DNA of 64,000 nucleotides from Solimonas marina (GTDB taxonomy: Bacteria; Pseudomonadota; Gammaproteobacteria; Nevskiales; Nevskiaceae), in NCBI RefSeq assembly GCF_012241385.1, contig NZ_JAAVXB010000004.1:248001-312000 (forward strand), given 5' to 3'. Each line of letters begins with the position of its first letter. The first letter of the stretch is position 1. The notes below the pieces were generated by a model that worked only from the letters and a program-made list of their open reading frames with translations, did not search any database and was not told where the DNA came from. Position numbers and translations under genes: made by a program. This document shows positions 9,154-16,383 of the stretch, piece by piece.

Positions 9154-10005
9154 TCACCCAAACCGGCCGGTGATGTAGTCTTCGGTGCGCTGTTCGCGCG
9201 GGTGGGTGAAGACTTGGTCGGTGGTGCCGAATTCGACCAGTTCGCCCAAGTACATGAAGGCCGAGAAATCGGCGGCGCGGGCGGCCTGCTGCATGTTGTG
9301 GGTGACGATGGCGATCGTGTAGTCGACCTTGAGCTGGTAGATCAGTTCTTCGATCTTGGCCGTCGAGATCGGGTCGAGTGCCGAGGTCGGCTCGTCGAGC
9401 AGTAGTACCGACGGACGCACGGCGATCGAGCGCGCGATGCACAGGCGCTGCTGCTGGCCGCCGGACAGGCCCAGGCCGGACGACTGCAGCTTGTCCTTGA
9501 CCTCATCCCACAGCGCGGTGCGCTTGAGCGCGTCTTCGACGCGGTCGTTCATCTCCGACTTCGGCACTTTCTCGTAGAGGCGAATACCGAACGCGATGTT
9601 GTCGTAGATCGACATCGGGAACGGCGTCGGCTTCTGGAACACCATGCCGATCCGCGCGCGCAGCAAATTCAGGTCGGCCTTCGGATCGAGAATGTTCTCA
9701 CCGTCGAGCAGTACTTCTCCCTCGGCACGCTGGCCGGGGTAGAGGTCATACATGCGGTTGAGGATGCGCAGCAGCGTCGATTTGCCGCAGCCGGACGGCC
9801 CGATGAACGCCGTCACCTTGCGGTCGTAGAGCGGCAGCGAGATGTCCTTCAGCGCGCGGTAGTCGCCGTAGAAGAAATTCAGGTTTCGCACGGAAACCTT
9901 CTCGCGCAGCGCTTCGGCCACGGGATCTGAGAGCTCGGTCTTCATGAGTTCGACGTTGGGACGTGATTGCATGGTAGTCGATTGTCCGGGCGCATGGTCG
10001 TTCAT
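9154..10005 (-). CDS. pstB: Phosphate ABC transporter ATP-binding protein PstB
   Basis: 283-aa cytoplasmic ATPase that energises high-affinity phosphate uptake. The start ATG at 10005 overlaps the pstA stop by ATGA. The open frame continues far upstream but only as a shadow of pstA. Motifs are Walker [14 protein letters not shown]-loop [12 protein letters not shown], signature LSGGQQQRL, Walker [14 protein letters not shown] and the switch His in VTHNMQQA. The PstB-type insertion [20 protein letters not shown] is present. It is the last gene of the leftward pstS-pstC-pstA-pstB operon; phoU is not downstream of it here. Confidence 0.97.
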   Translation of the reverse strand: MNDHAPGQSTTMQSRPNVELMKTELSDPVAEALREKVSVRNLNFFYGDYRALKDISLPLYDRKVTAFIGPSGCGKSTLLRILNRMYDLYPGQRAEGEVLLDGENILDPKADLNLLRARIGMVFQKPTPFPMSIYDNIAFGIRLYEKVPKSEMNDRVEDALKRTALWDEVKDKLQSSGLGLSGGQQQRLCIARSIAVRPSVLLLDEPTSALDPISTAKIEELIYQLKVDYTIAIVTHNMQQAARAADFSAFMYLGELVEFGTTDQVFTHPREQRTEDYITGRFG

Positions 10006-10859
10006 CGCTCGCCCCCGCTGGGCTTGGACAGCGAGCGGGCGATGATGTTGAGGAAGAGAACGGTGAGGGTGATCAGCAGGGCGCCGACCCAGGCCAGGCG
10101 CTGCCAGTCTTCGTACGGTGACAGCGCGAACTGGAAGATCACGACCGGCAGATTGGCCATCGGCGCGTTCATGTTCGTGCTCCAGAACTGATTGTTCAGC
10201 GAGGTGAACAGCAGCGGTGCCGTTTCGCCGCTGACGCGCGCCACGGCGAGCAGCGTGCCGGTGATCAGGCCGGCGCGGGCGGCGCGGTAGCAGACGCGCT
10301 GGATGACCATCCAACGCGGTGCGCCGAGCGCACTGGCCGCTTCGCGCAAGCTGTCGGGCACCAGCAGCAGCATGTCCTCGGTCGTGCGTACGACGACCGG
10401 CAGGACCAGGATCGCAAGCGCGACGCTGCCAGCCCAGGCCGAGAAATGGCCCATCGGCTGCACCATGATTTCGTAAACGAACAGGCCAACGACGATCGAC
10501 GGCGCCGACAGCAGCACGTCGTTGATGAAGCGCACCACCATGGTCAGCTTGGTGTTGCGTCCGTACTCGGCCATGTAGGTGCCGGCAAGGATGCCGACCG
10601 GTGTGCCGATCAGCGTCGCGATCAGCGTCTGCACGACGCTGCCGAAGATGGCATTGAGCAGGCCGCCGTCGCTGCCTGGCGGCGGCGTCATCTGCGTCAG
10701 CACGCTCAGCGAGACACCGGACGCGCCCTTCAGGAACAGGGTCGCGAGAATCCACACCAGCGCCACCATGCCGGCGCCGGCGGCGCCGACCGACAACACC
10801 ATGGCCGCACGGTTCTTCAGGCGGCGACGGCGGTACAGCGTCATGTCGAGGTTGTTCAT
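10002..10859 (-). CDS. pstA: Phosphate ABC transporter permease PstA
   Basis: 285-aa inner-membrane permease with about six membrane segments. After a basic N-terminus ([11 protein letters not shown]), the first membrane segment lies near residues 17-40. The binding-protein-dependent transport domain carries the EAA loop as [27 protein letters not shown], which contacts Pst[20 protein letters not shown] is characteristic of PstA. Start overlaps the pstC stop and the stop overlaps the pstB start, both by ATGA, so the three are translationally coupled. Confidence 0.96.
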   Translation of the reverse strand: MNNLDMTLYRRRRLKNRAAMVLSVGAAGAGMVALVWILATLFLKGASGVSLSVLTQMTPPPGSDGGLLNAIFGSVVQTLIATLIGTPVGILAGTYMAEYGRNTKLTMVVRFINDVLLSAPSIVVGLFVYEIMVQPMGHFSAWAGSVALAILVLPVVVRTTEDMLLLVPDSLREAASALGAPRWMVIQRVCYRAARAGLITGTLLAVARVSGETAPLLFTSLNNQFWSTNMNAPMANLPVVIFQFALSPYEDWQRLAWVGALLITLTVLFLNIIARSLSKPSGGER

Positions 10860-11869
10860 TTGCCCTCCGCGCGGCGCATGCGGGCCAGCATCAGGCGGGC
10901 CGCCGCGAGGACGATGAAGGTGATCACGAACAGGATCAGGCCGAGGGCGATCAGCGACGAGGTGTACAGCTCGCCGTCGGCTTCGGTGAATTCATTGGCG
11001 ATGCTGGCGGAGATCGTGGTCCCCGGCGCCAGCAGTGAACTGCTGATGCGATGTGCATTGCCGATGACGAAGGTCACGGCCATGGTTTCGCCGAGTGCAC
11101 GGCCGAGGCCGAGCATGACGCCACCGATGACGCCGGTCTTGGTGAACGGCAGAACGACGTGACGCACGACCTCCCAAGTCGTGCAGCCGAGACCGTAGGC
11201 CGATTCCTTGAGCATCGGCGGCACGGTCTCGAACACGTCGCGGGTAATCGACGTGATGAACGGCAGCACCATGATGCTGAGGATCAGGCCGGCGGTGAGA
11301 ATGCCGATGCCGTACGGCGGGCCGGCGAACAGGTTCTGCAGGCCCGGCACGCCGTCAAAGGTGTTGATCAGCACCGGCTGCACATATTTCTGCAGCAGCG
11401 GCGCGAGCACGAACAGGCCCCAGATGCCGTAGATGATGCTGGGAATGCCAGCGAGCAATTCGATCGCGGTGCTGATCGGGCGCTTCAGTTTGGGCGGGCA
11501 CAGCTCGGTAATGAAGATCGCAATGCCGATGCTCAGCGGGATGCCGATCAGCATGGCGATCAAGGAGGTCATCAAGGTGCCGTAAATCGGCGCAGCGGCG
11601 CCGAACTTCTCGGTGACCGGATTCCAGGATTCGGTGTGGACGAACGACAGGCCGAACGTCTTCAGGGCCGGCAATGAGCCCTCTATCAGCGACAGGATGA
11701 CGCCGCCAAGCATCACCAGCACGGCGATGGCGGCGCTGCGCGTCAGGATGCGCAGCAGATTGTCGAGCAGCTTGTTGCGGCTGAGCGCCGAGGAGTTGCT
11801 ACCGGCTGTGGTGCTGGCGACGGTATTCACGGCACTCCAGGGTTCGTTTCTGGGATTGGAAGCGGGCAT
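10856..11869 (-). CDS. pstC: Phosphate ABC transporter permease PstC
   Basis: 337-aa inner-membrane permease partner of PstA. Six membrane segments are predicted. The EAA loop reads [27 protein letters not shown]. PstC features include the periplasmic segment [27 protein letters not shown] after the first membrane segment and [21 protein letters not shown]. The gene follows pstS after a 70-base gap that contains a strong hairpin, which probably lowers PstCAB relative to PstS. Confidence 0.96.
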   Translation of the reverse strand: MPASNPRNEPWSAVNTVASTTAGSNSSALSRNKLLDNLLRILTRSAAIAVLVMLGGVILSLIEGSLPALKTFGLSFVHTESWNPVTEKFGAAAPIYGTLMTSLIAMLIGIPLSIGIAIFITELCPPKLKRPISTAIELLAGIPSIIYGIWGLFVLAPLLQKYVQPVLINTFDGVPGLQNLFAGPPYGIGILTAGLILSIMVLPFITSITRDVFETVPPMLKESAYGLGCTTWEVVRHVVLPFTKTGVIGGVMLGLGRALGETMAVTFVIGNAHRISSSLLAPGTTISASIANEFTEADGELYTSSLIALGLILFVITFIVLAAARLMLARMRRAEGK

Positions 11870-11882
11870 TGTAGTGAGACGA

Positions 11883-11912
11883 AGCGGGAGAGGGCAGTCG
11901 CCCTCTCCCGCT
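11883..11912 (-). terminator. Intercistronic hairpin between pstS and pstC (attenuator-like)
   Basis: Perfect 13-bp stem (11883-11895 with 11900-11912) and a 4-base loop, without a T-run. Placed right after pstS, it may stabilise the pstS message or attenuate read-through into pstCAB. That would give more binding protein than permease. Confidence 0.6.
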
Positions 11913-11939
11913 CGTGACTCAAGGGATCAAGCTGGAGGC

Positions 11940-12983
11940 TTAGTTCCAGATCGACTTGCCGCCTTCCTTGATGTTGTCCATCCAGGACTTCTCGACGAGC
12001 TCGATGACGCTGGTCGGCATCGGCACGTAGTCGAGTTCGCCGGCCATCTTCTGGCCGTTCTTGTACGCCCAGTCGAAGAACTTCAGGGCCGTCATCGAAT
12101 CGGCGGCGCTTTCCGGCTTCTTGTACATGATGATGAACGTCGCAGCGGTCATCGGCCAGCTGTCGGCGCCCGGCTGGTTGGCCAGGATCAGGTAGAAGTT
12201 CTTGGTGTTCGACCAGTCGGCATTGGCCGCGGCGGCCGCGAAGGTATCGCTGCTCGGCGCGACGGTCTTGCCGTCCTTGTTGACCATGTCCGTGTAGGTC
12301 ATCTTGTTCTGCAGCGCGTAGGCGTACTCGACGTAGCCGATCGAGCCCTGCGTCTGCGTCACGGTGGCCGCAACGCCTTCGTTGCCCTTGCCGCCGATGC
12401 CGACCGGCCATTCGACCGAGGCTTCGACGCCGACATCGCTCTTCCACGCCGGGCTGACGTCAGCCAGGTAGTAGGTGAAGTTGAAGGTCGTGCCCGAACC
12501 GTCCGAGCGATGCGCGACGGCGATCGCCATCTTCGGCAGCTTCACGCCCGGGTTCAGCTTGGCGATGGCCGCGTCGTTCCACTTGGTGATCTTGCCGAGG
12601 TAGATGTCGGCCAGCGTGGCGCCGTCGAGCTTCATTTCGCCCGGCTTGATGCCCGGAATGTTGACGACCGGCACGACGCCGCCCATCACCATCGGCCACT
12701 GGATCGCGCCCATGGCGTCGAGCTCTTCCGGCTTCAGCGGCTTGTCCGACGCGCCGAAGGTCACGGTCTTGGCCTTGATCTGCTTGATGCCGCCGCCCGA
12801 GCCGATCGACTGATAGTTCAGACCGATGCCGGTTTCCTTCTTGTAGGCGTCCGCCCACTTGGCATAGATCGGGTACGGAAAGGTGGCGCCGGCGCCCGAG
12901 ATGTCGGCGGCCATGGCGGAGGTGGCGAAAACCGCACCGGCCGTGGCCAGAGCGACACGCGCGAGGGTCTTGCGAATGGTCAC
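11940..12983 (-). CDS. pstS: Periplasmic phosphate-binding protein PstS
   Basis: 347-aa precursor. I start it at GTG 12983 because GGAG lies 7 bases upstream and the frame then opens with a clean signal peptide (TIRKTLARVALATAGAVFATSAMA-AD). No ATG is available near it, and the long upstream extension of this frame is a shadow of phoU and DUF2057. Phosphate-binding motifs are GAGATFPYPIYAKW, SIGSGGGIKQI, GASDKPL, and RSDGSGTTFNFTYYL. It delivers phosphate to PstCA and, through the transporter, signals phosphate sufficiency to PhoR. Confidence 0.97.
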   Translation of the reverse strand: MTIRKTLARVALATAGAVFATSAMAADISGAGATFPYPIYAKWADAYKKETGIGLNYQSIGSGGGIKQIKAKTVTFGASDKPLKPEELDAMGAIQWPMVMGGVVPVVNIPGIKPGEMKLDGATLADIYLGKITKWNDAAIAKLNPGVKLPKMAIAVAHRSDGSGTTFNFTYYLADVSPAWKSDVGVEASVEWPVGIGGKGNEGVAATVTQTQGSIGYVEYAYALQNKMTYTDMVNKDGKTVAPSSDTFAAAAANADWSNTKNFYLILANQPGADSWPMTAATFIIMYKKPESAADSMTALKFFDWAYKNGQKMAGELDYVPMPTSVIELVEKSWMDNIKEGGKSIWN

Positions 12984-13141
12984 TAGGATGCTCCAGAAAA
13001 AGGACAGGATCGTCGATGAGCGGCGCAAGGGTAGTCCGGGACTTTTACAGTTTCGTTGCAAAGCCGGAATTTGCCTGTCTCCGACCCGTCCCGGCGGGGT
13101 CGTTCCTGCAAAAAGCCCCTTTTCACGCAACTGCATGCGGT

Positions 13142-13159
13142 CTGTCATCATTTCGTCAT
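13142..13159 (+). promoter_or_regulatory. Pho box between divergent pstS and phoU
   Basis: CTGTCATCATTTCGTCAT matches 14 of 18 consensus positions, with two GTCAT half-sites exactly 11 bp apart (13144, 13155). It is oriented toward phoU, 137 bases before its start, and lies 158 bases upstream of the pstS start. I see no equally good box oriented toward pstS. The 312-base gap (12984-13295) otherwise holds an AT-rich CTTTAATATTTG near 13245, a possible -10 for phoU, and no gene. Confidence 0.65.
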
Positions 13160-13295
13160 CTATCACGCGCAGAGTGCTCGCCTTCGCGCGCCCGCGCCCG
13201 TCGGGGCGCCGGCACAACGGCGGACACCGATCACGCCGATAGTCTTTAATATTTGCGATCTGCGTCGCAGCCGACAGTCCCATCAACGAGAACCC

Positions 13296-14012
13296 ATGGA
13301 CAAGACGAGCTTTCGCCAACACATCTCGAGTCAGTTCAACGCCGAGCTCGAGGACGTCCGCCAGCGCGTGATGGCGATGGGCGGTCTGGTCGAGCAGCAG
13401 ATCGTCGACGCGACGATTGCGCTGATGGACCTCGACGCCGGCATGGCCGAACAGGTCAATCTCAACGACTTCAAGATCAACCAGCTTGAAGTCTCGATCG
13501 ACGAAGAGTGCTCGCGCATCCTGGCGCGTCGCCAGCCGACCGCCAGCGACCTGCGTCTGGTCTACGCCGTCATCAAGACCATCACCGACCTCGAGCGTAT
13601 CGGCGATGAGGCGGGCAAGATCGCGCGCATGGCCAAAGACCTGGCGTCGCAGGAGCGCATCCACGAAAACATGCGCGAGGTCCAGCATCTGTCGCGCCAG
13701 GTCTCGCAGATGGTGCGCGATGCGCTCGACGCCTTCGCGCGCATGGATACCGACGCCGCGCTCAACGTCGCCCGCCAGGACCGCGATGTCGATCGCGAGT
13801 ACGAAGCACTGCTGCGCCAGTGCATCACCTTCATGATGGAAGACCCGCGCACCATCGGCCGGGTCATGGACATCATCTGGTGCGTGCGTGCGCTCGAGCG
13901 CATCGGCGATCACGCCAAGAACATCTCCGAGTACGTCGTCTACTTCGTCAAGGGCAAGGATATTCGTCACTTGTCGCTCGAGGCGGCGGAAAAGGAAATC
14001 ACGCAAGGCTGA
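13296..14012 (+). CDS. phoU: Phosphate signalling protein PhoU
   Basis: 238-aa cytoplasmic protein made of two repeated three-helix PhoU domains. It starts at ATG 13296. The repeats are visible as MVMAMGGLVEQQIVDATIALMD-type and VSQMVRDALDAFARMD segments. Metal-binding E/DxxxD motifs occur in TITDLERIGDEAGKIA and VRALERIGDHAKNISEYVVY. It restrains PhoR autophosphorylation when phosphate is plentiful and limits PstSCAB activity. Unusually, it is not at the end of the pst operon but stands alone, divergent from pstS, with its own terminator. Confidence 0.96.
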   Translation: MDKTSFRQHISSQFNAELEDVRQRVMAMGGLVEQQIVDATIALMDLDAGMAEQVNLNDFKINQLEVSIDEECSRILARRQPTASDLRLVYAVIKTITDLERIGDEAGKIARMAKDLASQERIHENMREVQHLSRQVSQMVRDALDAFARMDTDAALNVARQDRDVDREYEALLRQCITFMMEDPRTIGRVMDIIWCVRALERIGDHAKNISEYVVYFVKGKDIRHLSLEAAEKEITQG

Positions 14013-14039
14013 GACGGCATCCGTCCAGTCGATTTCTCG

Positions 14040-14066
14040 GGCCGCGGCATTGCCGCGGCCTTTTTT
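14040..14066 (+). terminator. Rho-independent terminator of phoU
   Basis: A 9-bp GC stem (GGCCGCGGC, 14040-14048, pairing with 14052-14060) is followed immediately by six Ts. It lies 28 bases after the phoU stop. Confidence 0.93.
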
Positions 14067-14111
14067 GATGGGGCGCGACGCACGGCGCGGACGCCGTCCC
14101 GTGGAGTGAAG

Positions 14112-14882
14112 ATGCTGAAGCTGACCCGTATCGCGACCGCCGCGTCGCTGCTGAGCCTGGCCGCCTGCGCGAGCCCGGACGTACGCCTCTACAACGGTCC
14201 GTCGCGTGCGGCAACCGATGTGGCGGTCATTACCATGCCCGAGCAGCTCGAGGTGGCCACCATCAATGGCGCCGACGTCCCCGGCGCGCGCGGCATGGCG
14301 GCTGGCGACAAGCGCCTGGAACTGCTGCCCGGGCATTACGACCTGCTGGTGTTCTATCGCGAATTCTGGGAGCGTGACGACGCTGGCGCCCTGCGCTCCG
14401 ATCCGGCGCGCTTCAGTGTCGATGCCGTGGCTGGGCACACCTACCGCATCGATTACCCGCATCCGGCCAATTACCAGGACGCGCGCACGCTGGCGAAGGA
14501 CTTCCACGGCTGGATTGAAGACCAGGCCTCGGGACAGCGCACCGAGTCTGCGGACAGTGGCGTGACTTTCAACGGCGGCATTCTGGCGCAGCTCAATGGT
14601 GGCGACATGCTGCACAGCAAGAGCGAAGTGAGCGCCGGTAATACCTCGGTTGAGAACATCCCGCCGCGGCCGACGGCGACCGGATCGGCTGCCGATGCGG
14701 CGCCGCCTGCCGCGATGCCCCGCGCCCTGCCGCCGGTGCCGGCCGTCGTGCCGCCGTCGGCCGCGGCGCCCACAGCGAAGGGCGACAAGGACTGGCTGCT
14801 GCTGATGCAGGGCTGGTGGCAGCAGGCCAGCAATGACGAGCGCCGAGCGTTCCTGCGTTGGGTCGGGCAGCAGCCGAACTGA
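14112..14882 (+). CDS. DUF2057 (YccT-like) family lipoprotein
   Basis: 256 aa from ATG 14112, with GGAG 5 bases upstream; a GTG at 14106 is also in frame. The N-terminus is a lipoprotein signal (lipobox LAAC). The core has DUF2057 features: a predicted beta strand LEVATINGADV, the glycine-containing RLELLPGHYDLLVFYREFW, and AGHTYRIDYPHPANYQDARTLAKDF. A low-complexity Pro/Ala linker follows (about 195-225). The C-terminal helix LLMQGWWQQASNDERRAFLRWV is shared with family members. Its function is unknown; a relative, YccT, has been linked to curli control in Salmonella. It sits between phoU and the porin but has its own terminator. Confidence 0.72.
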   Translation: MLKLTRIATAASLLSLAACASPDVRLYNGPSRAATDVAVITMPEQLEVATINGADVPGARGMAAGDKRLELLPGHYDLLVFYREFWERDDAGALRSDPARFSVDAVAGHTYRIDYPHPANYQDARTLAKDFHGWIEDQASGQRTESADSGVTFNGGILAQLNGGDMLHSKSEVSAGNTSVENIPPRPTATGSAADAAPPAAMPRALPPVPAVVPPSAAAPTAKGDKDWLLLMQGWWQQASNDERRAFLRWVGQQPN

Positions 14883-14995
14883 AGCGGCTGTCGGTGTCGA
14901 CGGCCGGACGTCACGTCTCCCGCAGCAGGTGAGATCGCGTTTCGCCCAGATGGGCACCGAATCTGTTGCAAGAGGATGACGCATGCATGCACGCA

Positions 14996-15025
14996 GGCCG
15001 CGCCCCGCTAGGGCGCGGCCTTTTT
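14996..15025 (+). terminator. Rho-independent terminator after the DUF2057 gene
   Basis: A 10-bp stem GGCCGCGCCC/GGGCGCGGCC with a 5-base loop is followed by TTTTT. It faces the terminator of the convergent porin gene. Confidence 0.9.
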
Positions 15026-15046
15026 GCTCGGTCGTGTATTTCGGGC

Positions 15047-15080
15047 AAAAAGAAAGGGCGGGTCCTTGCGGACCCGCCCT
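15047..15080 (-). terminator. Rho-independent terminator of the porin gene
   Basis: An 11-bp perfect stem (15055-15065 with 15070-15080) has a 4-base loop. On the minus strand it is followed by TTTCTTTTT. It lies 27 bases after the porin stop. Confidence 0.9.
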
Positions 15081-15106
15081 CGTGACGCCGGTCGGCGTCG
15101 GCCGAC

Positions 15107-16132
15107 TTAGAACTTGAATTCGCCGAACACGCCGAATTCGTTGAGCTTCTTCGTCGTCGCGCTGTCGCCCGTGTCGAGCTTGTCGAACTTGTAGGCCGCA
15201 GCGAACGAGATGCCCTTGGCTGCTTTGTACTGAACGCCAGCGTTCGCGTACTTGCGCTTGGTGTCCGGCGCCAGATCCTTGCTCGGCTTGGCCTGATCGT
15301 AGCGCGCGAAGACCGCGATCGCGTCGGACAGGTCATAGGACGCCCAGGTCGAGAAACCCGTCGCCTTGTCCTGCGGGCCGGTGGTGATCGCCGTGGCGCT
15401 GAAGTTCTTCGCTTCGAAGTACTCGCCACCGATACGCAGGCCGTTGCCGACGTACGAGATCAAGCCGTCGTAACGCTGAGCGGTGTTTTCGGCATCGGTC
15501 GATTCGGTTTCATTGCCGAGCGCACCGTTATAGAAGCCGGCGGCAACGGTCACGCCCGCGACCGGCGTGACGGCCAGGCGGCCTTCGACGTCCATGCGCT
15601 TGCTGCGGCCGCTGACGTTGCTGTAGCCCTTGCCGTTGACGACCGACACTTCATAGTCGATGTAGTCGTTCGAACCCAGGGCATGCACGCCCCAGTCGGC
15701 CGAGTTGCCGAACTTCAGGCGGTCGATCGTGGTCGGCTCGACGTAGCGGAAGCCGTACTGGTTTTCGACGAACGGAATCCACGGCATGTCGGTCGAACCG
15801 GCGCGGACCTTGAACAGCGGATTGACGGCGGCCTGCAGATAGGCCTTCTTCACGAACAGCTGCGACTTGCCGTCGGTGGAGCTGTAGTTGAAGTCGGTCG
15901 TCAGGTTGATCGACCACATGTCGTCGAACTTGTGATCGACCGTCAGATAGAAGCGCGGAACGTCGACGCCGTAGCCACTGTTGTCCGTCTTGTCACCGCC
16001 GAGCTTTTCGGACTTGTCGGTGAGGTCGAAGTACATCTTGCCACCGACTTTGGTATCGGCGGCAGCGTGCGCGCCGAAACTGGCCGCACCCAGGGCGAGG
16101 GCCGCGGCGACCGCGGTGAGATTGTCACGCAT
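15107..16132 (-). CDS. Outer-membrane porin, candidate Pho-regulon phosphate porin
   Basis: 341 aa from ATG 16132, preceded by AAGGAG 9 bases upstream. The signal peptide ends AAASFGAHA-AAD. The mature part is a 16- or 18-strand-type barrel with alternating hydrophobic/polar strands and a terminal aromatic (EFGVFGEFKF), the outer-membrane assembly signal. Segments such as ADWGVHALG, YEVSVVNGKGY and DVEGRLAVTPVAGVTVAAGFYNG resemble the OprO/OprP-like (Porin_O_P) family. An array of Pho-box half-sites lies about 120 bases upstream and the gene is next to phoU/pst. I infer a phosphate or polyphosphate uptake channel induced by starvation, but specificity is not proven by sequence. Confidence 0.82.
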   Translation of the reverse strand: MRDNLTAVAAALALGAASFGAHAAADTKVGGKMYFDLTDKSEKLGGDKTDNSGYGVDVPRFYLTVDHKFDDMWSINLTTDFNYSSTDGKSQLFVKKAYLQAAVNPLFKVRAGSTDMPWIPFVENQYGFRYVEPTTIDRLKFGNSADWGVHALGSNDYIDYEVSVVNGKGYSNVSGRSKRMDVEGRLAVTPVAGVTVAAGFYNGALGNETESTDAENTAQRYDGLISYVGNGLRIGGEYFEAKNFSATAITTGPQDKATGFSTWASYDLSDAIAVFARYDQAKPSKDLAPDTKRKYANAGVQYKAAKGISFAAAYKFDKLDTGDSATTKKLNEFGVFGEFKF

Positions 16133-16232
16133 GTTCAGAAAACTCCTTCGATGATTGGCGTCGAGCTGCTTTGCAGCTGGCCTGGCCGAGCTAGCCCCCC
16201 GACTCAAGGCGAGCGAAGTCTGAACAAGCTGT

Positions 16233-16272
16233 ATGACGAGTCCTTTGCCGAAAGATGACGGATCTGTGACGG
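16233..16272 (-). promoter_or_regulatory. Pho-box array upstream of the porin gene
   Basis: Read on the minus strand, CCGTCACAGATCCGTCAT (16272-16255) matches 14 of 18 Pho-box positions. Half-sites GTCAC (16270), GTCAT (16259), a degenerate GCAAA (16248) and GTCAT (16237) recur with an exact 11-bp period. That is the spacing of tandem PhoB monomer sites. The array points toward the porin start. Confidence 0.75.
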
Positions 16273-16383
16273 TTGTCATGAGCGCAAGACGCTGGCCGTC
16301 GAGCCCGAGTGTGACCCGCGCCTGTCGTGCGGCCGACAGGTGATCCCGCCCGCGTGCGCAATTCCTTTAAACTCCCGACCCTT

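Noticed and set aside
11940-14984. A 1014-codon open frame on the minus strand covering pstS and continuing through phoU and the DUF2057 gene
   Set aside because: Only the last third is PstS. The upstream part is antisense to phoU and DUF2057, is low-complexity Arg/Ala/His-rich, and pstS has its own GTG with a ribosome-binding site at 12983.
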